Positions 1 to 9,473 are shown, counted from the stretch's first letter. The stretch is DNA of 64,000 nucleotides from Effrenium voratum (GCA_963377175.1 CAUJNA010001251.1:1-64000); one strand, 5' to 3'. Numbers and translations are program-made. Notes: generated by a model from the letters alone, not told the origin.

Positions 1-135
1 TTGTCTTGTTTGTCTTGTTTGTCTTGTTTGTGTTGTTTGTTTTGTTTGTTTTGTTTGTTTTGTTTGTTTTGTTTGTTTTGTTTGTTTTGTTTGTTTTGTT
101 TTTTTTTGTTTTTTTTGTTTGTTTTGTTTTGTTTT

Positions 136-177
<42 letters not shown>

Positions 178-615
178 TTTTTTTTTTTTTTTTTTGTTTT
201 TTTTTTTTTTTTTTTTTTTGTTTTGTTTGTTTGTTTGTTTGTTTGTTTGTTTGTTTGTTTGTTTGTTTGTTTGTGTGTGTGTGTGTTTGTTTGTTTGTTT
301 GTTTGTTTGTTTGTGTGTTTGTTTGTTTGTTTGCTTGTTTGTTTGCTTGCTTGTTTGTTTGTTTGTTTGGTTGGTTGGTTGGTTGGTTGGTTGGTTGGTT
401 GCTTTGTTTGTTTGTTTGTTTGTTTGTTTGTTTGTTTGTTTGTTGGTTTGTTTGTTGGTTGGTTCGTTCGTTCGTTCGTTCGTTCGTTCGTTCGTTCGTT
501 CGTTCGCTCGTCCGCTCGCTCGCTCGCTCGCTCGCTCGCTCGTTCGTTCGTTCGTTGGTTCGTTCGTTCGTTCGTTCGTTCGTTCGTTCGTTCGTTCGGT
601 TTTCGTTCGTTCGTG
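1..615. repeat. Drifting simple-sequence tract (TTTTG, T-runs, GTTT, GGTT, TTCG, CTCG)
   Basis: Only T and G (later with C) on the + strand. The motif changes along the tract: TTTTG units, T-runs at about 137-220, GTTT units with a short GT stretch near 273-285, GGTT at about 367-400, then TTCG/CGTT with a CTCG core at 511-541. All three frames are open and give runs of F, C, V, L, R and S, which is composition and not coding. The array may begin before the window. Confidence 0.95.
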
Positions 616-750
616 TATTTTTTAGTTTGTTGATCTTGTTGTGGGTGGTCAAAATCTAGGTGCCTTTGTTGGAGCCCTGGTGTCTGGCAAGCGCATGATG
701 TGGGGGGTGAAGGAGCCATGGGAAAGCTTCCTGGGGCTAACGCGCTGCAG

Positions 751-800
751 GAGTTCTGGTTCGAGGATGTTAGTGGAACCATCTGGAAGTTGCGAGGATC
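751..800 (+). CDS. Candidate internal exon, unknown protein
   Basis: After an acceptor CTGCAG the frame reads EFWFEDVSGTIWKLRGS and meets a possible donor GTTCAG. The composition is protein-like and unlike the flanking low-information DNA. No family is recognised. It is the first candidate exon in the window, so it may belong to a gene that starts outside. A chance open stretch is possible. Confidence 0.35.
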
Positions 801-1023
801 GTTCAGGTTTTGGGGCCCCAAGATATATGGGCACTCTTCTGTTCCATGTATCGCAAGAAAGCCTTTGGTGCTCTGGACCCCGAAGACCCAAGAATCTGAT
901 CAAGCAAATGAGCGCCGCCTCACTCAAATCATTGGGGTGTGTACTTGTTTTGGGTTGGGGGTAAGAGCGCGGGGGAATCACTGCTTCTGGGGGTTCTGGC
1001 CATTTGGAGATCCCGTTTGCCAT

Positions 1024-1157
1024 TTGGCCATGGGTCAAAATCCTGTACCATCCCAATCCCCACTAAAATAGGTTCTAAAATGGGTGGTGAATTCACCTAC
1101 CAACCAAAAATGGGATCCCAAAACGGTTTTGACAACCGCGTTTTTTGACCACAGGTC
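1024..1157 (-). mobile_element. Element A copy 1 (short inverted-repeat element)
   Basis: It opens with TGGCCATGGGTCAAAA and closes with a diverged inverted copy, TTTTTTGACCACAGG. The core, TAGGTTCTAAAATGGGTGG followed by TGAATTCACCTAC, is the reverse complement of the core of the copy at 20734-20860. The stretch CATCCCAATCCCCACTAA matches the copy at 49390-49508 in reverse. It is non-coding. Length and ends fit a MITE-like or introner-like element. Confidence 0.65.
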
Positions 1158-1205
1158 ACAGCCCTGGCGGCAGAAAAGCGGGTGAGGCGGCGGCGCAAGG
1201 CTTGA
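1155..1205 (+). CDS. Candidate short exon ending in a basic tail
   Basis: Directly after the CACAG that lies in the right end of element A, the frame reads VTALAAEKR. It can either splice at GTGAGG (1182) or run on to RRRRKA and a TGA at 1203-1205. The adjacency to an element end that supplies the acceptor is the main interest. The exon is very short, so it is uncertain. Confidence 0.3.
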   Translation, partial: VTALAAEKRVRRRRKA

Positions 1206-1551
1206 AGTCCGCCGGAGCCGAGCTGAGTCGTGTCGTTCGAAGGCGTGTGGCGTGTGGTTCGAAGGGTTTGAAGGCGTGTCGGATTTTGAGGCTTCCTTAA
1301 AAAGGCGGTTTGATTTTCGGTTTCCCATTCTTCAGTTCGAGGGTAATTTTGATGTCGCTCGAATGGACCCAGATCAATACGGATCCCGCAACCTGTTTGA
1401 TTCCCATGTTAGTTTGTACAGGCGGAATTAGTTTGAAATTTTGGGATGAGCAAATGAGCAGGTATTGATTCCATCACAAGCGAACGCGCAAACGAGCAAC
1501 TGGGGATTCCAAGAGCCAGATCACTTCAAGTTGTTGAACCTGATACCTTAA

Positions 1552-1651
1552 ACAGGGCTCCTTAAAAGACACATTTGGCTTTTCCACCAAAATAAAGGGA
1601 CACCATCATTTACAAGGCAATGTTCAGGTGTATAATGTAAGGATCCCTGTT
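1552..1651. repeat. Repeat D copy 1 (about 100 bp dispersed duplicate)
   Basis: It shares long blocks with 3308-3422: an ACAGGGCTCCTTAAAAGA start, GGCTTTTCCACCAAAA in the middle, and CAAGGCAATGTTCAGGTG followed by TATAATGTAAGGATC at the end. Small indels separate the copies. No coding potential is seen. The rest of 1206-2293 holds no other exon I can support. Confidence 0.85.
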
Positions 1652-2013
1652 AACACATGCTGATCACCTGAGAATGGAGTCATCGATATGTTGGGGTTTC
1701 GGCCTTGGTTGGAGGTTGAGTAAGGGATTAATCTTTTTGTTGACATGTCTGCTCGTCTTTGGACAGTCAAGCTTTCACTTGGACAAGCCTGTAGGAGTTG
1801 TCCTGGTTTGTTATTGTTAGTATTACTTATTTGTGTTTATTTTGACCTCAGGCAGCCCCTTGTACAAGGAAGGCAGTTTTGGAAGGCGCGATGTCCATGT
1901 GTCAGGAGTTTTGACTACTCAAGCCTCAGACGTTTTGGGGCTTTGGAGCGTTGGCTCGCGTAGCGCTGAAGGGTCCAAGGTGTTCGGTTTCACGTCAGGA
2001 AACCCTAATGCTT

Positions 2014-2077
2014 GGATTGGTGGTTTCGGGATTTGTTGTAGAGGGTAAATGGGACAACGCGCCCAATCCAAACCACC
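2014..2077. repeat. Small hairpin with family C ends
   Basis: GGATTGGTGGTTT at 2014 is complementary to AATCCAAACCACC at 2065, with a roughly 38-base loop. The right arm and following AATTGGGGGAAGCTGAC recur in diverged form near 40975, 44930 and 54200, so this is a dispersed family and not a single palindrome. Confidence 0.6.
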
Positions 2078-2293
2078 AATTGGGGGAAGCTGACTAATGT
2101 TTCCACAGGATGCAGCAACCCATCCCGGGCGTTCCCTCCAAACGTGAACCCCGACTAAGGAAGAACACCCCCCATTCGTCAACCTGGGTTCATGAATCCA
2201 TGATGAAGACCCATTCAAGAGGCCAATGCAATCCGGGTTTAGAGAAATCGTAAACGGGGTCATGTTGACAAGCGAATCTGGCCTACGCATGAC

Positions 2294-2578
2294 GTGAATG
2301 GGACAAGACCCCTTATTATTGGTCATGACTTCAAGCCAGCAGTTAAAGGCCAAGTCCGAGGATCTTTCACTTTAACGGACCCGGATAAAACCCGCACCCT
2401 TTTTGGGCTCGACATTCGCCAGCACATTTTCACAAACCAGGCGCCCATGGTGAAGTCAGAGACTATGATCAGGGAGGAAAAGCGAAAGTCGGGGCTCTCA
2501 GAGAGAGAGAGAGAGAGACGGTCTCCGGGGTCTCATCGCATCCCCAGACCGCCGTTTTGTTCTCCCCGACGAGCCTAA
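2294..2578 (+). CDS. Candidate exon-containing ORF, unknown
   Basis: The frame is open to a stop at 2576-2578. The central part reads KGQVRGSFTLTDPDKTRTLF and later a charged stretch ending in SERERERR, the latter from a GA dinucleotide run at 2499-2518. The exon edges are not clear and only the middle is convincing as protein. No family is recognised. Confidence 0.3.
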   Translation: MNGTRPLIIGHDFKPAVKGQVRGSFTLTDPDKTRTLFGLDIRQHIFTNQAPMVKSETMIREEKRKSGLSERERERRSPGSHRIPRPPFCSPRRA

Positions 2579-2829
2579 AGCCTCGCATCCCGAGATCCCG
2601 GCCGTTCAGAGTCGGGAACCCTACCAAAGTTTGAGGGAAACATATAAGTCCAAGCCACTGAACGCCATCACAGTCACTGCCATCCACACTTGACAACTGG
2701 TGCTCGGGCTGCGAATTGGTCCTCGTTATCACTCACTCGAATTCTGGTGCTTGGGTTTTGCGCAAGACTTGAGATTGCTTTGCAACTCCGGGAGCCATTC
2801 TCCCGTCCCTCCTACCCTTACGCCCCCCC

Positions 2830-2832
<3 letters not shown>

Positions 2833-2860
<28 letters not shown>
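2833..2860. repeat. (TA)n microsatellite
   Basis: About 14 TA units. Similar TA tracts lie at 3185-3214, 4388-4405, 5180-5195 and 21251-21270, all in non-coding DNA. They create short IYIYIY ORFs on both strands that should be ignored. Confidence 0.95.
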
Positions 2861-2999
2861 GGTGGTTTTCCTTTCGGATTCCCTTTGAAAAACCCTTCCT
2901 CCCACCAACATGGCACCTGCGGGAGGGTACCTGGAAGATCAGTTCCTCTTGGAACATTGCCCTCAAGTAATGACATCAGTCGATGTGAAACCATCCCAG

Positions 3000-3166
3000 G
3001 CCCCGACCCAAAACCGGCCGACAGGGAAGGCGTTCTCGCGCGGGACCTCGCCTCGGCGCTGAAGGTGTCGGATGAGGAGAGCGGTTTTGGTGTTTGGCTT
3101 GCGGCGAGGGGCCGCGAGGAAATCTTTGCTTGGGGCTTTAGGCTTCTTTTGGGAGGGGGGAAATGA
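3000..3166 (+). CDS. Candidate exon, unknown protein
   Basis: After acceptor CATCCCAG the frame reads PDPKPADREGVLARDLASAL with strong GC-rich codon use. It may splice at GTGTCG (3065) or continue through SDEESGFGVWLAARGREE to a stop at 3164-3166. Both halves look like protein. The amphipathic composition is unremarkable and no domain is recognised. It is probably part of the gene whose later exons run to 8088. Confidence 0.5.
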
Positions 3167-3181
3167 GTTTTATGTGTATAT

Positions 3182-3218
<37 letters not shown>

Positions 3219-3307
3219 TTGGGCTCAGAAAGAAGTGACACTTTTTGGGAGATGTTTGGCCTGTCTTCATGTTCGAACTCAGCAAACAGTGAAATTACAC
3301 ATGTTGG

Positions 3308-3422
3308 ACAGGGCTCCTTAAAAGATACATTTTGCCCATTTGAAACATGGCTTTTCCACCAAAACAAAGGGAACCCACCACTTACAAGGCAATGTTCAGG
3401 TGTATAATGTAAGGATCTTTGT
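3308..3422. repeat. Repeat D copy 2
   Basis: Direct-orientation partner of 1552-1651. It is longer by an insertion around TTTTGCCCATTTGAAACATG. The region 3423-4192 that follows holds no exon I can support. Confidence 0.85.
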
Positions 3423-4192
3423 TGGAGGGGGCAATGGCCACACAGAAGTAACATTGGCGTGGGGTAACTATAAAACCAAGTGGTATGATAGGATAAAAAT
3501 GTTTGCAATTCAGCCACGAAACCACAACGCGACCCGCTTTCCATGAATGGAGAGGACATTTTGGGATTCCAGCTTGGGGAAAAAAAGGCTCGTGACTGGC
3601 TAGGGAAGATCCTCCGGCTGAAGGGCTGGCTTCCCTTATCAGGCCAGGATCAAAACCCATGAGATGTGGCAGGTTCTTTTCTTGATGACTCCTGTGCCTA
3701 AAAGGTCCTCAAGGCGACGCCATTTACAAGCCGTTGGAGTTCTTCAGGCACCACCCCCGAAGGGAGAGATGTGGGCTGTTGGGCGAGTGGTTGGAGGGTG
3801 AGAGGTCAGGCTTGGAGAGCATTAGAGGCTTGAGTTAGAGGTTAGAGTTGGTCGGGGCAAGCATCTGCTGATCTACCCCGTCGCCCCCCTCAAGCTCTCC
3901 CAAACTACTACTTTGAGCACGCCTTGCCCCGTTTGCCAGTTTTGGTCTGCCGCTTCCCAAAAGATGGATGCATGGCACGCCGCTTTCGGGGCCGCTGGTC
4001 GATGTTGATCCCTTGAGCTGACATACCTTTCATTTTGCTGGTTGCGGAACCCCAGTAAAGAATGCAGGGAAGGGGTTTCGCATGCGTACCAATTGACCCA
4101 GGAAAAGGCAAGTTGGATGCTTCAATCAATGTTTTCAGAGTTACCGGCTTGAGTCCTAGACGCAAGGTCTTGGCGTGTCTTCCGCCCCCGAG

Positions 4193-4264
4193 CATATGGC
4201 AGGACATCCGGAAGCGGAGGGAGGAGCGCCGGAGGAGAAAGATGAAGGACCGGTTTACCAGCTG
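4193..4264 (+). CDS. Candidate exon rich in E and G
   Basis: It is a phase-0 exon of 24 codons between CCCCGAG and donor GTGAAG, reading HMAGHPEAEGGAPEEKDEG and ending VYQL. An alternative frame gives an arginine-rich peptide over the same bases. I prefer the acidic frame because it meets the donor in phase. No domain is recognised. Confidence 0.4.
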
Positions 4265-4469
4265 GTGAAGGTGTGGGAAGGTCAGTCGATTTCCCAGCCC
4301 ACTTTACCCTTTTTGGTTGGTGCTTTTAAAGAGACGAAAGGACATGCAAGCCCATTTTCCAGAGTCCAACATTTTGAGGCAGAGACAATATATATATATA
4401 TATATAAACCTCTAAAGTAACCCACTGACTTTTGGTCGGGTGTGCCCGACCAGCTTGGTGAAAGGACAT

Positions 4470-4663
4470 CTTCGTGGATTTGACATATCTTTGGGGCACA
4501 TCGAAGAAAGCGAGTTGCCGGCAGTTCAGCTGGAAAAGGAAGGTGTGCGACACGGCTTTGGTTTGGGGTCGGAACCAGCCCACGCAGAGCAAGGCGAGTC
4601 TGCGGAGTACCTCCCATGGGAAGACCAAAATCACAGCTTTTCGCGGCATTCGCCGTTTCACTG
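4470..4663 (+). CDS. Candidate exon, acidic, unknown
   Basis: This frame reads ESELPAVQLEKEG, then GSEPAHAEQGESAEYLPW, and stops at 4661-4663. A donor GTGTGC after LEKE (about 4543) would make a shorter exon. Another frame here is also open, so the call is weak. Confidence 0.3.
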
Positions 4664-4916
4664 AGTCAGGTCGGGACAATGCAAAGCTGATCAATTCCCC
4701 GGTGTTCCAATGATTTGCTGCCAATTAAGTATGAAGTTTGGAGGTTGAGGGCTCCTGTTTCATCAACAAGGAACTACCATAAATTCGGTCAACTTATCGG
4801 CATGGTCCATTTTGGGAGCGTCATGGGGTACGAGCCCCAAATTTCCCGTGTCCTTTGTGGGAACCTTCGCATGGCCCATGGCTCCCGTGGAAGTTCTAGG
4901 CGCGTCTTTCGCTCAG

Positions 4917-5037
4917 GAGAGGGAAATGGTGGAGTTCGAGGCCTGGATCTGTGGGAGGGAGTCTCATCCCGGTGCGGTGGTTTTCTGCTGGGTCGTATTT
5001 GGAGGTTTGTTTTTGAAGGGACAGCAGATGGAAACGG
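4917..5037 (+). CDS. Probable internal exon, unknown protein
   Basis: It is bounded by CGCTCAG and a perfect donor GTGAGT. It reads EREMVEFEAWICGRES, then HPGAVVFCWVVFGGLFLKG. The second half is hydrophobic enough for a single membrane segment or buried strand. Splice sites and composition agree. The family is not recognised. Confidence 0.55.
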
Positions 5038-5421
5038 GTGAGTCTTTAAGGGACCCGAAAGTTGTGGTTTTCCTTTTGTTGCTTTCTGTTTAACCCCCCT
5101 CAAAACTTGCGTAGAAGCTTGGGACGTTTGCGCCCAACACGCCCTTCTGACTCCTTGCTGTGGGTCCTGGTGGACATGTGTATATATATATATATGTAGA
5201 ACATATATCATATTTTGATATATTGGATCATGACTCAACTCAAACAGGCGGACAGTTTTGCAAAGTCCCGCTTTCCATTTTGGTCAGATCGCTTTTTGCC
5301 ATGATCACGGGTATTGATGTTTCCCTTTCTCCTTTCTGAGCCAGTTCATTCAATTCCTGGGCCGTTTCCTCTTGGTGGGATGTTGAAGTGGGAAATCGCC
5401 GGTTCAACGTATTTTATTCAG

Positions 5422-5460
5422 GGTCCAGAAACATGTCCGCGTATTGAGATTGGAGTCCAG
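5422..5460 (+). CDS. Short internal exon with canonical splice sites
   Basis: Acceptor TTTTATTCAG and donor CAG|GTGAGG frame exactly 13 codons, GPETCPRIEIGVQ. Both sites are the best of their kind in this part of the window. Function is unknown; it belongs with the exons at 5530-5637 and 5696-5782. Confidence 0.6.
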
Positions 5461-5529
5461 GTGAGGAGGGGATCGTTGGGGAGAAATCGTGTTTCGTGGG
5501 GTTCCTTGGGTTGGCGTGACTTGCTTCAG

Positions 5530-5637
5530 AAGGATCTGGCATCGCTCAACGAGCATTTCTTGACTTCTTTCCCGCGGTGGCGTGGTTGAGTTTCCCCCGG
5601 CATGTGAAGCAACATGGAGACTCTGAACTTCTGAAGG
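5530..5637 (+). CDS. Candidate exon or exon pair
   Basis: After GCTTCAG the frame reads KDLASLNEHFLTSFPRW with a donor GTTGAG near 5585. A second stretch, QHGDSELLK, lies in another frame before GTACCC at 5638. These may be two exons with a tiny gap or one exon with a different edge. Confidence 0.4.
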
Positions 5638-5695
5638 TACCCGAGAAGAAAACGCCAGCTGGCTTGGGGGTTTTGTACGGCTTCTTTTATTTCAG

Positions 5696-5782
5696 GTGCC
5701 GGTTTGCCAGTACAGCATTCCCGAAAGGACGCCTCGAGCTGCGGATACGTCATCCTTTAGATTCGAAGGACTTGAGGATGGG
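5696..5782 (+). CDS. Internal exon, unknown protein
   Basis: It is an 87-base, phase-0 exon between TTATTTCAG and GTGAGA. It reads PVCQYSIPERTPRAAD and then SSFRFEGLEDG. Length divisible by three, both splice sites, and protein-like composition make this one of the firmer calls of the first gene. Confidence 0.65.
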
Positions 5783-6043
5783 GTGAGACTTTCCAGGCAA
5801 CAACTTGTTCTGGTTTAAGGTTCCTGTTTTCACACGCGTCTTCATTTACCCCTTCCAATTTGGCTCCACAACGGTTGTTCTTCTTTTCGTGGGATCAGTG
5901 ACTTCTCCGCCCTTTGCTGACTGGCAGCTCGCATTGGCAGCTCGCATTGGCCCATTAGCCCCTGGCAACGTGAGGATCCCCGCGCCTCCTAAACCTGACC
6001 AAATCACATGCCTTTTGGGTCCGGCTCGCTGGTATACGTGCAG

Positions 6044-6112
6044 ATTGAGCGTTGCCAGGAAGATCCCATTTGGAACCTCACCGAGGGCGATGCTCGGGCC
6101 CTCGAGTGCCAA
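6044..6112 (+). CDS. Internal exon, unknown protein
   Basis: Acceptor ATACGTGCAG and donor GTGGGA bound 23 codons: IERCQEDPIWNLTEGDAR, ending ALECQ. The donor lies in a triple GTGGGAGAC repeat (6113-6138), so alternative donors 9 bases apart are possible. The upstream frame stays open for about 36 bases. Confidence 0.6.
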
Positions 6113-6505
6113 GTGGGAGACGTGGGAGACGTGGGAGACACGAAAAAGCCACCGCCTTGGGGCATTTTGTGCTTTGACCAAACCCCCAACTTTTGGAGCG
6201 TTTTGGCTCCAGCTCGGCTGCAAATGTGATGTTTGGGCCCAACCATCGCCTTCCAGCAGACTGTTGCCCTGAGCTTGGGGCCTTGACGTAATGCCAACAC
6301 TCGCCATTCCCATGACGTTCGGGAAATTTTTTCTCGGGGTATCACAGGCGGCATGTTGAACGATGTTGGCTTTGGCGGGGAAGAGCTCAGACTGCGGGAA
6401 ATCTTGGGGTGTGGCACAGCTGCCCAGGGCCGCCATTGAAGCCTCCAACCTTGTCATGTGGGATCTTGCAAGTCAGGCCTATCCAACGGCTTCAGATCGC
6501 CGCAG

Positions 6506-6647
6506 GATGTGTCCGAAGTGGCTGTCAGTCATCTTAGCTCAGCTACGGTTTCGCTGCGTTCCCAGCCCCGGTGTGCGGCTCGTGCCAAGGCGGCTGTGGT
6601 GCGGCTCCCCGGGCATTTCGTGGTTCGGGAAGGGGATGGGCCTGGGG
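6506..6647 (+). CDS. Internal exon, unknown protein
   Basis: After GCCGCAG the frame reads DVSEVAVSHLSSATVSLRSQ, then a basic stretch, then VVRLPGHFVVREGDG before a donor GTTGAT. The alternation of hydrophobic and polar residues suggests beta strands. If the donor is not used, the frame stops at 6650-6652. Confidence 0.5.
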
Positions 6648-6923
6648 GTTGATCAGAAGGTCCTTTCCATTCGATGACCATTAGGGAACCACACAAATGC
6701 AGACTTTCACATGATTTTGGGGCCAGGGTTCGTTCGGTTTGTAAACCTCTTGTCGGGTTTGCAAAAGACGTCTTGTCGTTGGCCTGGGCAGGACTTTGTC
6801 AGCTCATTTGGGGGGCTGGAGAATACACTTGTTTACACATATGATCGACGTTCTAAAACTCTGCACTTGAAAGTAGTATTCGGGAGGAAATATCGTTTTC
6901 ATAATGTTGACTTTTTCCAGGTT

Positions 6924-7175
6924 GCGGAAGCGCCGCGCAAGGTTCGCGGAAGGGGTTTCTCATTTATGTACCCGCGGAAGCTTCGCGGAAGGGCTACGAT
7001 GCAATCACGAAATCAATAAATTTTAGTTTTCCTGCACGCGCGGAAGCGAAAACAAACTTGAATCCCATTTCTGAATCCGCGGAAGCGACGCGGAAGCGAT
7101 TCCCTCTTCAAACTTCTTGCGGAAGGAACCTTTGATAAAGCTTGCACGGAAGCCTTCGCGGAAGGGATTTGATAT
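6924..7175. repeat. Cluster of CGCGGAAG motifs
   Basis: At least nine copies of GCGGAAG, often doubled, as in CGCGGAAGCTTCGCGGAAGG, lie in otherwise AT-moderate DNA. Spacing is irregular, so this is a motif cluster and not a tandem array. An in-frame ORF (6711-7019) covers part of it but does not look like protein beyond the repeats. Confidence 0.7.
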
Positions 7176-7204
7176 TTCTCTTCGGCCGCAACTGGTTTAG
7201 AACA

Positions 7205-7396
7205 CTGCTCATATAGATTATCTCTCTCGCTCTCTCTCTCTCTCTCTCTTTCTCTCTACACGCACATATCTATATATATATATCTATATATGTATATACA
7301 CATACACATCTATATCCATATCTAGACCTACATCTGTATTCATATTATATCTTGCATCTACATCTATTTCATATCTATATATTTATATATACACAC
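7205..7396. repeat. (CT)n followed by TATC/TATA tract
   Basis: A CT run at about 7210-7258 is followed by TATATC, TACACA and CATATC units to about 7396. It lies in an intron just upstream of the exon at 7453, so its pyrimidine-rich part is not the branch region of that exon. Confidence 0.9.
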
Positions 7397-7452
7397 ATCA
7401 TGACCCTCGTCCCGGGTCGATAAAAGGCTTGACTAGGAGAGGCTTTTTTCAG

Positions 7453-7610
7453 GCGGCTCTTTGCCGGTGACGACTCGATTCTCGTCGACGAGTCTCCTTC
7501 TGTCAGTGTGAAAGTAGATGGCACAATTGCGCTCTGGTCCACATGGAACCCGGAGAGTTCCTGGTCGTCCAGGACCCAGGTTCCATGTTGGATGGGAGAT
7601 CTTGATGCGG
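7453..7610 (+). CDS. Internal exon, unknown protein (well supported)
   Basis: Acceptor GGCTTTTTTCAG and donor GTAAGC bound 158 bases. The frame reads RLFAGDDSILVDESPSVSV, then KVDGTIALWSTWNPESSW, and ends MGDLDA with one base left over. That base joins in phase to the exon at 7704, giving DLDADLTDC across the junction. The tryptophan-rich middle is distinctive, but I do not recognise the family. Confidence 0.75.
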
Positions 7611-7703
7611 GTAAGCACAGGGGATGACTAAATCGAAATGGGGAGATACTTTCACCCAACTGTACACAAACTGTTCCTGCCTTCAAGCAGCTTCAGGCAT
7701 CAG

Positions 7704-7808
7704 ATCTCACCGACTGCATTCTGCGGTGTCCTTGCTTGAGCCCAGTGGATGAATCCATCGAGCTGTTCACTGGGTCCTCTCAAACTGCGGGAGTGCACCA
7801 GCGTCAAT
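7704..7808 (+). CDS. Internal exon, unknown protein (well supported)
   Basis: Acceptor GGCATCAG and donor GTAAGT bound 105 bases whose phase fits the preceding exon. It reads LTDCILRCPCLSPVDESIEL, then FTGSSQTAGVHQRQ. Four cysteines in the first half could be structural. A closer AG (7695) would put the next exon out of frame, which is why I chose this acceptor. Confidence 0.65.
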
Positions 7809-7889
7809 GTAAGTCCTGCGAGGTGGTGGCTGCGAAGTCAACTTTCAAGCGAAGTCGACTGAAAGCCGAAGTCCTGTGCCATATTTTCG

Positions 7890-8088
7890 CAGCCTTCGAC
7901 TTCGACCGGCCAGCGGAGTGTTTTGCCGCAGGAGAGAGGTTTCCAGCCGCTCCAGGAAGCACGCTCCCGATTGGACATGCCGATCCATGGGTCCGTTTCT
8001 GTTTTCTCCGCCTGAGGATCCCAACATCTGGGGCTTCCCCTTCATCTGGGCCGGCGCCCTAGAGCTCTGGAGTGCTTTGGCTTCTTGA
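7890..8088 (+). CDS. Probable terminal exon of the first gene
   Basis: After TTTTCGCAG one frame is open to TGA at 8086-8088. It reads VSSRSRKHAPDWTCRSMG, then PFLFSPPEDPNIWGFPF, then WAGALELWSALAS. Two alternative frames are also open for part of this stretch, and the phase with the exon at 7704 does not fit unless another donor is used, so the join is unproven. Confidence 0.5.
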
Positions 8089-8649
8089 GACCGCGTCTTC
8101 GATTGACCTCGTTTTTTTTCCGCTCCAACAGAGGGAGCCGTGTCTTCCTTCTCTTGTGGCTCAAAGGGTTTCGAATGGATGGGATGATTGGAGAGAGATT
8201 GCCAGCTTGGCTTGGACCGCGGACAGTCCAGAGTAGAGTGTGGAGTGGGGCCCTCCTCTGGAGCAACACAGGCAGGCAAGAACAGGATGCCAATGTGGGA
8301 ATGGGCTATTTCTTCGGCCTGGGACTGGAAACCAACTGCTTCATGAACATGGTCATAGTTGTTTTTCTTCTTCAAATGATTTCCGAGGTGTGTTGAAAAA
8401 CATACGCCCGACAAATCCGGGGCGGATGAAAAAACACTAGCTACATTTGGTTGTGGGCACTATTCGGATTGCGAACTTGCAGGTTGCTTTGAATATGTTG
8501 CCCGCACCTTCACACAGCCCAGAGTGCCGGATCTGAATGCGTCGTAAGGGGAAACCCACAGGCTAGAGATCTTTTCTTTTTTTTGAATTGGGTGTGTAAA
8601 AGAGCCATTGGTTTTTTGTGGGTTTTTATACAAACCCAATTGGTTGGGC
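8089..8649. other. Likely gene boundary, no supported feature
   Basis: Scattered short ORFs occur on both strands and none is convincing. I see no recognisable promoter; dinoflagellate promoters are poorly defined. There is no match to the spliced-leader acceptor context that I could call with confidence. Confidence 0.4.
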
Positions 8650-8810
8650 AAGGATTTTGTGAGGCCTTGGCTCGAAAAGCCGCGGCTGAGGTCCAGGTGG
8701 GTCACGTGCTGCTGGGCTCTGTGCTGGTGGCTGCAGCCCTGCTTGGCGGCAACGGCCTGGAACTCGAACTTGGACGGCCGGAGTTCCGGATCTTGGTGGC
8801 AAGCCCAGCC
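8650..8810 (+). CDS. Candidate exon, possibly PPR-like
   Basis: After TTTTGTGAG the frame reads ALARKAAAEVQVGHVLLGS, then VLVAAALLGGNGLEL. The helix-turn-helix spacing loosely resembles a PPR unit, but the diagnostic A-C-E-K-G motif is absent. It lies far upstream of the main PPR series, so it may belong to a different protein. Confidence 0.4.
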
Positions 8811-9151
8811 ATGCGGTTCCTTAGGTTTTTAGCCTTTAGGGTTCAGTGGTAGTTATTCGCTAAACCACTAAAAGTGAAACTTTTGGCACAGGATTGGAGG
8901 GCTGCCCAGGGATGAGGTGGAAGAAGCATCGCAGAAAGAAGTGAAAGGCTCCGGCAAACAGATCTGCTGTGGCTTTTAAGCCTGAAGGAGTAAGGGAGAG
9001 CAAGCGCAAGGCACAAGGCTGGAAGCCACGTTTCTTCCAGTGGTGCCGTGCGAAAAAGTGAAATCACCCTCCCGTTCGGTTTAGGACACCTACATGCACC
9101 CGGTGGCTTGTTGACTTCAGGATGCCTTTCGGGGCATAGTCATGATAGTAT

Positions 9152-9256
9152 GTGGTTGTGGGTCAACAATAGGTAGCCCTAATGGAACCCTGGTAAATGG
9201 AACCAACGACTAAAACCTGCGGTCGCCTGGTTTTCTAATTTTGACCCATACCCATG
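9152..9256 (+). mobile_element. Element A2 copy 1
   Basis: Left end GTGGTTGTGGGTCAACAATA and right end TTTTGACCCATACCCATG are inverted repeats. The core, CCTGGTAAATGGAACC then GACTAAAACCTGCGGTC, recurs at 21211, 28450, 38184 (inverted) and 39403. Confidence 0.75.
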
Positions 9257-9289
9257 TAAAGCCAGGCTTCCATCTTGGAAGGCGCCCGG

Positions 9290-9424
9290 ACACCGGAACA
9301 AAACGTTCGAAGCCGAATCAAGAGTTACCGCCTCCACTTGCAGTTGCTGTTCAGGTGGAGAATATAAGACTGACGGATTTACTGGAAAATCAGGGCAATC
9401 CCATCTTCATAGTAAAGGGCCCCG

Positions 9425-9427
<3 letters not shown>
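9290..9427 (+). CDS. Weak candidate exon next to element A2
   Basis: The frame reads SKPNQELPPPLAVAVQ, then DLLENQGNPIFIVKGP, and then runs into the GAT array. Composition is protein-like but no acceptor is clear. Confidence 0.25.

Positions 9428-9473
<46 letters not shown>

Noticed and set aside
1..659. Three overlapping ORFs of 168-217 codons on +
   Set aside because: They translate the TTTG/TTCG simple-sequence tract (runs of F, V, C, L, R, S). No protein-like composition.
2833..5240. Several short ORFs containing IYIYIYIY
   Set aside because: Translations of (TA)n tracts.
6190..6215. Similarity to the dinoflagellate spliced leader (GTTTTGGCTCCAGC)
   Set aside because: Only the TTTTGGCTC part agrees and the 5' half is wrong, so it is not evidence of a relict spliced leader.
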